A program made the position numbers and the translations under genes. Source: Priapulus caudatus (taxonomy: Eukaryota; Priapulida; Priapulimorpha; Priapulimorphida; Priapulidae). From it: 26,372 bases of DNA. Shown piece after piece: positions 1-8,114 of the stretch. Below the pieces are notes generated by a model, which saw nothing but the letters and a program-made list of their open reading frames with translations, searched no databases and had not been told where the DNA came from. Within the stretch, counting starts at the first letter, position 1, and every line of letters starts with the position of its first letter. The stretch covers positions 255,859 through 282,230 of the forward strand of contig NW_014577343.1 in assembly GCF_000485595.1 (NCBI RefSeq), written 5' to 3'.

Positions 1-298
1 GTTTATTTACGAAACTTGTGCGGAGTGAAGGGCTACACTCAAGATTTAAAGATTAAATCTAATTCTCACGTTAATGGGGTCTTCAGTTAATTAAAATGAT
101 GGTAATAAACACGGAAATTGTATTATACTGAAAGTATGTTAATTATTATGTATAGCATCTATCACGTAATAATTCAAGATGTAACGCCGCACCAAGCTGC
201 ACTACACGACGCAAAATATAGTAATATTTGTTTTTAGCATCAGTGCCAGTGCATCCGCTAGACACAATAACGTAACTCAGCAGAGTAGTGTAATTGAA
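1..298. other. Unassigned AT-rich sequence
   Basis: No reading frame, RNA gene or repeat was recognised in this stretch. It ends where the first block of the 28-bp minisatellite begins. Confidence 0.5.
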
Positions 299-543
299 TG
301 GTGTAGGCAGAGTAGGGTTAATTAAGGGTGTACGGCTAGAGTAGGGTTAAGTTAAGGGTATATGCAGAGTAGGGTTAATTAAGGGTAATAGGCAGAATTA
401 GGGTAATTAAGTGATGTAGGCGAGTAGTAGAGGGTTTAATTATAGGGTGTTAACTGGCTCAGATATGGGTTAATTGAAGGGTGTACACACGAGTATATGG
501 GTTAATTGATAACGGATGTAGGCAGAGTATAGGGTTAATTAAG
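299..543. repeat. 28-bp minisatellite, block 1
   Basis: About nine degenerate copies of a unit reading roughly GTGTAGGCAGAGTAGGGTTA plus ATTAAGGG (28 bp). Copies differ mostly by one-base insertions and deletions. Each unit contains TAGGGTTA, which resembles the TTAGGG telomere word, but the 28-bp period is not telomeric. The same unit returns at 957. Confidence 0.9.
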
Positions 544-956
544 AGGACTATCGGTCACTGAATTTTCTATGGTGAAAATTTGTAAAAAAAACAAATGGCC
601 GATTTGTGTTTACATAAATAGTAAGAAGCTAAAGTTACTAAAAATTATATTCCTCAAACTCTCACCTGCATATAAAATGTTTTTACGTTGGTTTAAAATT
701 TATGTCCAAAAATCTAGACGATTTGTAATTGTTGTCTAAACACGATCCCATACTGTTCAGCATACTAGACAAGGCCTTGGCCGTCTCTCTGTTTTTCAGC
801 CGGCAGTAATTACGGCATATAAAAGAAGGTATATAAGCATAAAAAGTAAACAAAAACCGTAATTGTATTTTCATCACATTTTATTTTGTACCAAATAAAC
901 ACAAATTGTACTAACTTTTGGATCGTGCATGAAATTCGTGACGTAATCTCACTTTA
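544..956. other. Unique spacer between minisatellite blocks
   Basis: About 410 bp of AT-rich sequence separating two blocks of the same minisatellite. Only a 64-codon minus-strand frame without recognisable features is present, and I do not consider it a gene. It could be a small insertion that split one array, since identical units lie on both sides, but I saw no terminal inverted repeats. Confidence 0.5.
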
Positions 957-1545
957 AGGTGTAGCAGAGTAGGGTTAATTAAGGGTGTAGCAGAGTAGGG
1001 TTAATTTAAAGGGTGTAGGGACAAAGAGGTAGGGTTAATAAGGGTGTACGGCAGAGTAGGGTTAATTTAAGGGTGTAGGCAGAGTAGGGTCGTAATCTAA
1101 GGGTTAGGAGAGTAGGGTAATTAAGGGGTGTAGGCAGGAGTAGGGTAATTAAGGGTGTAGGCAGAGTAGGGTTAATTAAGGTGTAAGCCAGAGTAATAGG
1201 GTTCAATTAAGGGTGACGGCAGGTAGGTAAATTAAGGTGTAGGCAGATGTATAGGGTTAATGATTAAGGGTGTCAGCAGAGTAGGGTTAATTAAGGGTAT
1301 ACGGCAGGACGTAGGCGTTAATTCCTCAAGCGATGTAGGCAGTATAGTAGGGTTAATTTAAGGTTAATAGGGCAGAGTAGCGGTTGATATTAAAGGGTTT
1401 AGCAGAGTATACAGGGTTACACTTTCATATAGGATGGTAGGTCAGGTAGGGTATAATTAAGGGTCGTAGCAGAGTAGGCGTTAATGTAAGGGTTAGGCAG
1501 CAGTAGGGTTAATCTAAGGTGTTACGGCCAGAGTTAGCGGTAATT
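957..1545. repeat. 28-bp minisatellite, block 2
   Basis: Roughly 21 degenerate copies of the 28-bp unit seen at 299-543, in the same orientation. The cleanest units are near 1150-1180 and 1270-1290. Later units (from about 1380) carry more indels. The open frames through this block are translations of the repeat. Confidence 0.9.
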
Positions 1546-2380
1546 AGCCAGCAGAAGCAGCACCATACGCATCACACATGCGCGTCAGCGCACACGCACG
1601 CACACACGCATCGCACGCAATACGGATGACGACAATCATGATATCGTCGATTTTATGACGCTCTTCTGTTGGATACATATACGCGGACCCAGGGGGAGTC
1701 AGCCTCAGCTGAGGGAAGGAAACAAATTGGTACAGTATTAACCCATGTAAGAGGGGGAGAACGGGGGGCGCGGGGGTACAATTCCACTTTCCAGCAAAAA
1801 AACACCCAAGTGAATATCCCAGTTCCCAGTCAAATAAAATCCCAATTAATTTCCAGTTCTCAGGAAATTCTGTAGACATGTTTCAGGAAATTCAGTAGTT
1901 TAGGTTTTCAAACACTACATATAAATATTAATATTTACATACCAGTATTTATATCTGGGCATAAAATAATAAAAAATAAAAATAAAATAAAAAATATAAA
2001 AATATTAGCGCAGAAATTGAAATCCCGACGAATTGACACAATTTTCCCAGATCCCAGACAATTTTAGAGGGTCTTTCCCACGTCCCGATGGACTTCTGTT
2101 CCCGAATCACGGAAAATTTATCTGACATTTCCCAGTTCCCAGCTAATTAAATGGCCATCCCGCTTCCCGAAAATACCCGTCCCCCCCCCCTCATGTAAGG
2201 AAATGGACGTCTGCCGGGCACCCTGTGGTGGGTGTGGTCAGTGGGGTCATTTGAAAAGCACCCCAAAATTGAGCTAGATTAGTTGGAGAGGAAACCTCAC
2301 GAAGCCTAGCAAAATGTTCGGCACGGTCCCAGGTATCATGAATGGACATGGTAAGACTGTGTTATGTGTGTGTGTGTGTG
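1546..2380. other. Non-coding region with A-rich microsatellite and poly-C
   Basis: No credible gene. It holds a CA/GC-rich stretch (1570-1620), an AAAAT-type microsatellite (about 1966-2000), several copies of a TTCCCAGTTCCCAG-like phrase (about 1826, 2130) and a run of C near 2181-2190. The repeated CCCAG phrases may belong to a decayed DNA transposon, but no termini could be defined. Confidence 0.5.
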
Positions 2381-2610
2381 TGATTTATAATATATGCTCT
2401 GACAAGATTCAAACAAAAAGAAAACAAGAGGAAAACAAAATCAAAAAAGGAAAACAAAATCAAAAGAGGAAAACAAAAGGAGAAAAAGGACAAAAGGAAA
2501 ACAAGGAGAAAAAGGAGACAAAACAAAAGAGGAAAACAAAATCAATATAAGTGATTTATATCACCGATTTATATGCGCTGACAAGATTCAAACAAAAAGA
2601 AAACAAAAGG
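2381..2610. repeat. Purine-rich simple repeat bounded by a direct repeat
   Basis: The stretch 2410-2550 is built from AGGAAAACAAAA-type units. It is bordered by two near-identical segments, about 2381-2424 and 2566-2608, both containing CTGACAAGATTCAAACAAAA. The 78-codon frame across it encodes only Lys/Gln/Glu low complexity and is not a gene. Confidence 0.8.
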
Positions 2611-2619
2611 AAACAAAAG

Positions 2620-2743
2620 AACATGCGCGCATGCGCACTTAGGAGCGTCCAGTTTCGAACTTTCGGGCGAGCGACCAAATACTACGGGTACAGCATACGG
2701 TACGGTACGGTGTAACACTTGCATTAGTCATTATCTTGTCATT
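2620..2743 (+). promoter_or_regulatory. Possible 5' region of the 2744 reading frame
   Basis: A short higher-GC stretch with alternating ATGCGCGCATGCGC (2622-2635) and three tandem ACGGT words (about 2696-2713) directly upstream of the ATG at 2744. No TATA box was identified. It is proposed as a promoter or 5' leader only from position. Confidence 0.2.
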
Positions 2744-3550
2744 ATGGCATTTAAAACACCCGTAAAGCCTATCACGCAGAGTAGTCTAGTTCCAGCGATA
2801 ACAACAACACCGAGGCTGGCTGAAAAGAGGAAAATCATAAGTAAAGACCACGATTACGCTGAACCTGACCCAGAAAACCTAGAAATATTTGACACTCTCG
2901 TTGACCACGTAAAGATGTACTCTGAAAAGCATAGTCACCGTTTGAACACGTGTGTTGATTTTGACATCGAGTCAGGCTGGTGGCTGAGAATATATCCACA
3001 AAGTGTTCACATTCCAGAAGGAATGGGAGGGCCAATTAGCGCAGTTAATTTATTGGTGCATGAGACAGGGAAGGTTCAGCTGCGAATTCTGGAAGCGATT
3101 ATTGAGGAAAGCAATTGTTTGGATCCGGATGGGAATACGCACAAAAGCGATGTATTTGAAGACATGCTGCATAAACTTGTAAGCTGCAAACCATGTATGG
3201 GAGTTAGTGAAGCGCAATACAAATTATCGACTGTAAATGTGCATCATACAGCATCGTGTGTGAAGAAGGAATTTCCTTATGTACGCTACACTTCAAGAGC
3301 CTGCCAAGTGTTCATGAAGTCATCATCGAGAAGTAAACGAAACATGTGTAAAAGGTGCACGGAAATGATGCATCATTTACGCCGGATCAATGAAAGAACA
3401 GGAAAACTTACACATGCTGCTAAAGAAAGGCGATTAATTCCATCATCAAGATACCCCATCGCTTGTCTGTCACCAAAAAGTCGTACCAAAAGATCTAGGA
3501 AGAACATTCGGAATACTCGCAGAGTTGAAAGAAAACATGAGACAACATGA
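2744..3550 (+). CDS. Uncharacterised Cys-rich protein, probably transposon-linked
   Basis: A 268-codon frame starting at an ATG followed by G (favourable Kozak +4 base). I do not recognise the family. The N-terminal ~60 residues are polar. Residues about 60-130 look like a folded domain rich in W, I and V (GWWLRIYPQSVHI). Cys pairs follow: CKPC near 149-152, then CVKKEF, RACQVF and CKRC spread over about 172-205, which suggests zinc binding. The C-terminal 60 residues are very basic and could bind nucleic acid. The frame ends at TGA 3548-3550, but the next frame continues from about 3510 to 3666 with a coiled-coil-like Lys/Glu/Leu segment (KKLEDLSIKLNQEQ), so a frameshift near 3510-3530 probably split one longer protein. 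No introns are evident. The protein style and the surrounding repeats suggest a mobile-element ORF, which is inference. Confidence 0.5.
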   Translation: MAFKTPVKPITQSSLVPAITTTPRLAEKRKIISKDHDYAEPDPENLEIFDTLVDHVKMYSEKHSHRLNTCVDFDIESGWWLRIYPQSVHIPEGMGGPISAVNLLVHETGKVQLRILEAIIEESNCLDPDGNTHKSDVFEDMLHKLVSCKPCMGVSEAQYKLSTVNVHHTASCVKKEFPYVRYTSRACQVFMKSSSRSKRNMCKRCTEMMHHLRRINERTGKLTHAAKERRLIPSSRYPIACLSPKSRTKRSRKNIRNTRRVERKHETT

Positions 3551-3666
3551 GAAGAAATTAGAGGATCTCTCTATAAAGCTCAATCAGGAACAAAGTGATG
3601 ACATGTGTCGTGCGGTTGAGTTCTTGACGAAAAGCAAACAAGGTGCATCATTTACGCCGGGTCAAT
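3511..3666 (+). pseudogene. Frameshifted C-terminal tail of the 2744 protein
   Basis: In the frame one base ahead of the 2744 frame, codons from about 3511 to the TGA at 3664-3666 encode a helical, charge-alternating segment that includes RQHEKKLEDLSIKL and ends shortly after TKSKQ. It begins before the upstream frame stops, so a single indel would fuse them. It could be a real assembly error or true decay. Confidence 0.45.
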
Positions 3667-3716
3667 GAAAGAACGGGAAAACTTACACATTAAACATTCT
3701 GCTAAAAAAAGGCGAT
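3645..3716 (+). repeat. Partial duplication of coding segment 3369-3434
   Basis: The sequence from TGCATCATTTACGCCGG through GAAAACTTACACAT and on to AAAGGCGAT repeats the coding segment at 3369-3434 with a few substitutions and a short insertion (about 3708). It lies just after the frameshifted tail, so a ~276-bp displaced direct duplication has affected this locus. Confidence 0.8.
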
Positions 3717-3720
3717 ATTA

Positions 3721-4032
3721 TCCTATATTATCTTACTCCTGATATTATCCTAATGTTTCTGCGGAATGTCGTGTTAATTATTTACTAGCTCCAAGAAACG
3801 GTATTGCTAGGGTTAGAATATATATTGGCGTTAGTCACACAGCCTGGTCGGGTTAATTATTTACATAAACCGGCCGATATCATACCTGTATTACTTTTAT
3901 CCTAAAAGTATGCTGCTGAATATTATGTCAATTAAATGAATACTTTACTCATTTCTTGTACGAACTATTATCCTACATGTATGCTGCCGAATGCCATGTT
4001 AATTATTTGCATAAGGATATCATATATTGTAC
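3721..4032. repeat. ~70-bp satellite, block 1a
   Basis: About four to five diverged units. The typical unit contains CCGCGGAATGTCATGTTAAT, then TATTTGCATACCGATATCAT, then TTGTAATTACTATTATCC. The block starts with TCCTATATTATCTTACTCCT, also found at the edge of the second block (8094). It is cut by the foldback element at 4033 and resumes at 4654. Confidence 0.8.
4024..4032. repeat. Target site duplication, left copy
   Basis: ATATTGTAC immediately left of the foldback element. The identical nine bases occur at 4645-4653. Removing the element and one copy restores a continuous satellite unit. Confidence 0.85.
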
Positions 4033-4644
4033 TAGCTCTAGTACTATAGCTCGCGTACAGTTGCCACTGGGCTATAGAACGAGCCATTAGGGATGCTCGG
4101 GACCAACTTAAGCACGCTTATACGCGACTATAAAACGTCTGAGGTAGGCAATTAATGCCTCTTATCCGAAGTGAATATGCCTTAAGTTATATCAGCTACT
4201 AAAATTTAACCTCTAACTATCGTTGAAATGGTCTACTTGCGGTATTTCTGGTGAACGAACATTCGATTTGCAAACTTCAAACGGCCATTTCTGGCGGCGC
4301 TGCAGCAGCGCCAGTCAGCAGGAACTATGTATTTCCGAACGTGGAGGGGTGGGCGGGTTGGGTTGGTTGTGGACAAAAACATTGTTGTTGTCAAGTAACA
4401 AATTAATTAGTGATCAAAAAAGATTGTAATATTAGTTTTGTCATGAAAGATGAACAAATTACTATTATTAATTTGTTACTTGATAACAACAATGTTTTTG
4501 TCCACAACCAACACAACTCGCCCACCCCTCCACGTGCGGAAATACATAGTTCCTGCTGACTGGCTGAAGTAAGTTGGTCCCGAGCACTCGTAGCCGATGC
4601 TATAGCCCAGCGGCAACTGTACACGGGCTATAGTACTAGAGCTA
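4033..4644. mobile_element. Foldback DNA transposon with long inverted arms
   Basis: A 612-bp element with no coding capacity. The ends are TAGCTCTAGTACTATAGC and its exact complement. Outer arms 4033-4110 and 4567-4644 pair. Inner arms about 4308-4415 and 4459-4563 pair closely, including GTGGACAAAAACATTGTTGT. The loop is about 4416-4458. A left-arm segment (4111-4307) has no partner, so the arms are unequal. Nine-base target duplications flank it exactly. Long arms plus 9-bp duplications are typical of Mutator-like (MULE) foldback elements. Assignment to that superfamily is inference, since no transposase is present. Confidence 0.8.
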
Positions 4645-4653
4645 ATATTGTAC
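4645..4653. repeat. Target site duplication, right copy
   Basis: ATATTGTAC directly right of the foldback element, identical to 4024-4032. It belongs to the satellite word ATATCTTGTAATTACT. Confidence 0.85.
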
Positions 4654-5145
4654 TTACTCTTATCTTATATGTATGCTGCCGAATGCCATGTTAATTATTT
4701 GCATACCGATGTCAAATATTATACTCACTATTATCCTAATTGTATGCCGCGGAATGTTATGTCAAATTCATACCGATATATCACATCTTGTACTTACATG
4801 TTTACATGTACGAAACATGTAGGGGCCTAGTGCCTAGATGTTTTCTGCAGAATGTGATTTTAGTTACTTGCATACCGATAACATATCCTGCAATTACTAT
4901 TATATTGCATGTTTTCCACAGAATGTCATTTTAATTACTTGCATACTTTAGATTACTATATTAACCTATATGTGTGCCGCGGAATGTCATGTTAATTATT
5001 TGCATACCGATATCATATCTTGTAATTACTATTATCCTAATTGTGTGCCGCTGACTGTCATGTTAATTATCTCCATACCGGTATCATGCTATACAATAAT
5101 GTACAATGTAATGTTAATTCTTTGCATACCGATATTGTAATAATG
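4654..5145. repeat. ~70-bp satellite, block 1b
   Basis: About seven units of the same satellite as 3721-4032, restarting in register after the foldback insertion. Cleaner units lie at about 4970-5040. One unit near 4790-4850 is disrupted. The open frames over this block are repeat translations. Confidence 0.8.
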
Positions 5146-5642
5146 AGTTCCTTCTACTCGTTTGTTATCCGTGATCATGAGTGGTCTACGTATATTGTTA
5201 GAGATATCGCTGTACGCATCATACACCAGTTACTGAACACTGCAGGTACGTGGTTAAAGTACAAACATCTTTACTGTTCAAGAATGACAAGACATATAAT
5301 ATGTGCCCATGTAATGAGCAGAACGTATACAGATGTGTACGCGACATACAAACAGAACTTACATCTCAAGCGTTGGTAGTAGTAACCGCAACATTAATAC
5401 TGGCTACGTATGTCAACTAGATTGCAAAAGAGCAGAGAGAGGGTCATTTCCTGTGCTAACGTTTAAATAGTGACGCCGTGACTACAGAGGGTTCCGCGAT
5501 TTTCCATATTACCCACAATGCAACGTCGCCGGCCCTGACGGATACAGAAACCAGTTCAGGCATGGTACAAGTACATTGAGCAACAGACCTCTGCTCATTT
5601 TATATTCGCCTATTAAGCAAATGCATCACAACGCCGTTCTCC
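5146..5642. other. Unassigned sequence upstream of the THAP fragment
   Basis: About 500 bp without a recognisable gene. The 112-codon plus-strand frame that begins in the satellite and runs to 5379 has no motif I recognise. Sequence from about 5500 onward may be the leader of the THAP-type transposon whose domain starts at 5643. Confidence 0.4.
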
Positions 5643-5774
5643 TGCGGTGTTGTCAACTGCAGCAATCGGTATCAGAGAGAGCCACACAGCTTTTTTAGGC
5701 TGCCTAGCGTGATCACAACACAAGGTAAAGTGAGAGACCAGGCGGACCACAGACGCTTGGAGCATTTTCAATAA
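5643..5774 (+). pseudogene. THAP zinc-finger domain fragment
   Basis: Codons from TGC 5643 to TAA 5772 encode 43 residues beginning CGVVNCSNRYQREPHSFFRL, then a PSV phrase and a basic RDQADHRR segment. This matches the start of the THAP DNA-binding domain (C-x4-C followed by the FFRLP-type strand), known from P-element-like transposases and host factors. The later Cys-x2-His pair and the conserved Trp are absent because the frame stops. An ATG at 5621 followed by a THAP-like leader is one base out of frame, so there is at least one frameshift. It is probably a remnant of a P-like transposon. Confidence 0.65.
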
Positions 5775-5808
5775 AAAAGCAATGCTGAATAAACACGAAA
5801 TGTATTTA

Positions 5809-5936
5809 CTAGTGATGTCACGATCATCGATTATACTCGATCATCGGTTGAACAGTGGCTCGAACCAAGCGCCTAGTGATGTCACGATCATCGATTATAC
5901 TCGATCATCGGTTGAACAGTGGCTCGAACCAAGCGC
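5809..5936. repeat. Exact 64-bp tandem duplication
   Basis: Two copies, 5809-5872 and 5873-5936, that look identical base for base. Each begins CTAGTGATGTCACGATCATC and contains two CGATCATCG words. A further partial phrase (AATAATCGATTT) follows at about 5950. The TAGTGATG start resembles terminal sequences of hAT-type elements, but no termini pair was found. Confidence 0.85.
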
Positions 5937-6821
5937 TTGGTTATCAAAATCAATAATCGATTTCATCAAAAAAAAAATCATTGCTACTATACAAGTTATC
6001 CTTTATTCACATACATGTATTATACACACAGAATGCACCAAGCCCGGCTTTACAATTACAGTGTGCTGACATAATGCCTGTCCCATTTATCTCATCGTAA
6101 CTCATGCACGGCTAGAGAGATGGTATAATCTGATCAGATACTGGGAGTGCATAACACGTGCTCGGATAACGTAGATGGGACTCTCACTGTTCACATGATA
6201 TATGTAGACTGATACACCACTAACCCAACCGCAGAACAGTCGATCGTAGCCATCCAGGCTTTTGTGGTTCTGAAAGTCCTTGAGAGTATAAAATGGACTC
6301 GGCTAGAATGTTAGGTAGTCAATTCACGAGATCCTAATAAGTACGTGATGGGCACAAGTTGTGGTCTTCGCTCCATTCTCGTAAGGGTGTCGATTCCCAA
6401 TGCACGCAATTTTCTCGAGATAGCTTGCTTTGGCTTCGTTGTCTAGTGAATCAAAGTACTTGTCCATACTACGTACACTTCAGAGATCTTCAGACAGTTG
6501 GCAAATGTGCATACACCAGATGTTATAAAACGCTGCATTTGATAGCTATATGCAGTAAAATCGGCGAAATTTCTGAACACTCGCGATGTAAACAAACTCA
6601 AATCCATGAACGTATGTGTTGCGTGCAATCTCGCGACGCTAATAAGCCCTGCAAAACCTGACAGCTGTGTAATCTCATTGAACTCTAGCGGAGCACCCCA
6701 ACCCACGCTGATAAACCTGTCTCGAAAAATCGGGATCCACCTGCTACTAATATCTATTGCAATAATAACACTATACTATAGCTAATGTAAAATCGGTGAT
6801 TGAGCAGATCGGAATATTATA
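5937..6821. other. Unassigned region
   Basis: About 880 bp with no recognised gene. Two overlapping opposite-strand frames near 6359-6706 (100 and 87 codons) show no domain features and are probably chance. A run of nine A lies near 5969-5977. Confidence 0.4.
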
Positions 6822-6863
6822 TAGACTGGTACTCGCTCCCACCTCTCGGCTTAGTTACGCACG

Positions 6864-7090
6864 AAGGGTCGTTGTCGTAACAGGTACTACGGATATGAAC
6901 CCGAGGTAGTTTTAGGTTGTTTAGTATTATGTTTATATTTTTACATGAGGTATTTTTAGGGTTAGGGTTAGGGTTAGGGTTAGTGTTAGGGTTAGGGTAC
7001 ACTTCTGTAGTACAAGTCTGGTACGCTTTGTGTATACATATATGTACCTCGGGTACATATCTGTAGTACCTGTTACGACAACGACCCCTT
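6864..7090 (+). mobile_element. MITE-like element carrying TTAGGG repeats, copy 1
   Basis: Inverted ends AAGGG(G)TCGTTGTCGTA and the complement, followed on both sides by GGTACTAC and CCCGAGGTA words. The middle holds seven TTAGGG-type units (6956-6997) with one variant TTAGTG as the fifth. A second copy in opposite orientation lies at 9946-10153 and shares both the ends and the variant. It is non-coding and nested inside the outer element at 6822-7164. Confidence 0.75.
6956..6997 (+). repeat. Interstitial telomere-type repeat (TTAGGG)n
   Basis: Four TTAGGG, one TTAGTG, then two TTAGGG, perfectly in register. It is part of the element at 6864-7090 rather than a chromosome end, because flanking sequence and the variant unit are shared with the copy at 10039-10062. 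Confidence 0.9.
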
Positions 7091-7195
7091 GAGCCTTAGT
7101 TACTCGATGGATGCATGGACTCACCGAGTAACTAAGCCGAGAGGTGGGAGCGAGTACAAGTCTACAGATTACACGCCACACATGTTCGCTCTGTT

Positions 7196-7504
7196 TGTAA
7201 CCAGTATAGCCGGCGGCACGGGATTGTAGGTAATATTGCTATTTTTAGTCCAAGACGCGGAAACCTCTATTGTCTTGGTCGTCCGCCGTCATTGGTCGCC
7301 AGCTCCAGCGACCTCTGGTCACGCGTGTCCAAATGACACGCGCTCCCATTGGCTGCTGGTGCAGGTCGTGGTCACACCCCCTTGACCACCAGCCCAATTA
7401 CGTGTCGCGGGCTAGGTCTGCACACGTGCGCGTTTCTAAGACAAAGAGCTTTGTCATATCCTTCTGATTTCCTTATTATTACATATTACATATTCCGTAT
7501 TACA
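7196..7504 (-). mobile_element. Candidate LTR (3' end of a minus-strand retroelement)
   Basis: A 309-bp segment bounded by TGTAA (7196-7200) and TTACA (7500-7504), the usual TG...CA form. On the minus strand it is preceded by a purine run of ten G (7510-7519), which could be a polypurine tract, and further upstream by a minus-strand coding remnant (7831-8043). Two CCAAT-type words lie near 7290 and 7347. No second LTR or target duplication was found, so this is tentative. Confidence 0.35.
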
Positions 7505-7830
7505 TTACTCCCCCCCCCCATCAGAAATGTTGGGAGCCGTAACAATGCGGCGACCAACTTCTGTAACCGTATTGATGCGTTGACTTTAATACGTCTTTTA
7601 TTTAAATTTTGGCTATTTTTATTTGATTTTAGGTTATTTTCCTTTTTATTTGGCTTCTTACGTCCATCACCAACACGCTATCTATCTATTACATATATTT
7701 TTATTTTTATTTGATTTAACATTTTTTATATATTTAACACTATAAAAAAAATTCGGGCAGCCGCCTTCGTCGTCGTCCTTGTGCTCCGGGTGTTCCTCGT
7801 CGTCGTAGTGGTGGTCCGTCGGCCTGGTGG
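7505..7830. other. AT-rich spacer with poly-C run
   Basis: Contains the run of ten C at 7510-7519, then AT-rich low-information sequence to about 7750 and an acidic low-complexity stretch (GTCGTCGTC-type) at 7765-7810. In the minus reading a second frame at 7682-7918 encodes an Asp/Glu/His-rich segment that may be the shifted continuation of the 7831-8043 remnant. Confidence 0.4.
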
Positions 7831-8043
7831 TCACTGGTACCAGCTGCTGCTGTAGAAGTCGTCGTCTTCGGTGTAGTCGGTGTCCTCGTCCGCCTCGTTG
7901 AGGGCTCGCCACTCCCACTGCCTATTCTGGTGATGCAGTGCCACCCCTGGTAGTGGTGCCTCCTCCAGCGGCACCACTTTGATGGCGGGTGTGTGGGCGT
8001 TGAGGTGGACGACCGTAAACCCGGGGTCGAGTCTCCGGAACCA
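7831..8043 (-). pseudogene. Unrecognised coding remnant with acidic tail
   Basis: Minus-strand frame of 70 codons ending at TGA (7831-7833). It begins near WFRRLDPGFTVVHLNAHTPA, has a Pro/Leu-rich middle and ends in an acidic stretch (NEADEDTDYTEDDD) followed by FYSSSWYQ. Amino acid composition is far from random and GC at third positions is high. There is no start codon. Upstream on this strand the sequence turns into an AT microsatellite and then satellite. It could be the C-terminus of a retroelement polyprotein or an unrelated gene exon; I do not recognise it. Confidence 0.35.
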
Positions 8044-8072
8044 TCATATATATATACAGAACCAGGTAATAT

Positions 8073-8114
8073 CAGGAGTAAGATAATATAGGATCCTATA
8101 TTATCTTACTCCTG
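8073..8114. repeat. Perfect 42-bp palindrome
   Basis: The 21-base arm CAGGAGTAAGATAATATAGG plus A is followed without a loop by its exact complement, centred on GGATCC at 8091-8096. The right arm TCCTATATTATCTTACTCCT is identical to the start of satellite block 1 at 3721, so the palindrome is an inverted duplication of a satellite-edge sequence. Confidence 0.9.

Larger units (their letters stand above)
6822..7164. mobile_element. Outer MITE-like element split by a nested insertion
   Basis: Terminal inverted repeats of about 39 bp pair 6822-6860 with 7126-7164. Both contain GTACTCGCTCCCACCTCTCG or its complement. The interior right part has a further hairpin in which CTTAGTTACTCG (about 7095) pairs with CGAGTAACTAAG (about 7125). 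The inner telomere-repeat element (6864-7090) lies wholly inside. No clear target duplication was seen, and there is no coding capacity. Confidence 0.65.

Noticed and set aside
3721-5145. CRISPR-like array of regularly spaced repeats
   Set aside because: Units are contiguous satellite copies without unique spacers, in a clearly eukaryotic context.
5643-5774. Complete THAP-domain gene
   Set aside because: The frame stops after 43 residues, before the Cys-x2-His pair, and the candidate start codon is out of frame.
6956-6997. A chromosome end or telomere fusion point
   Set aside because: The array is short, bounded by transposon ends on both sides and repeated with the same variant at 10039-10062.
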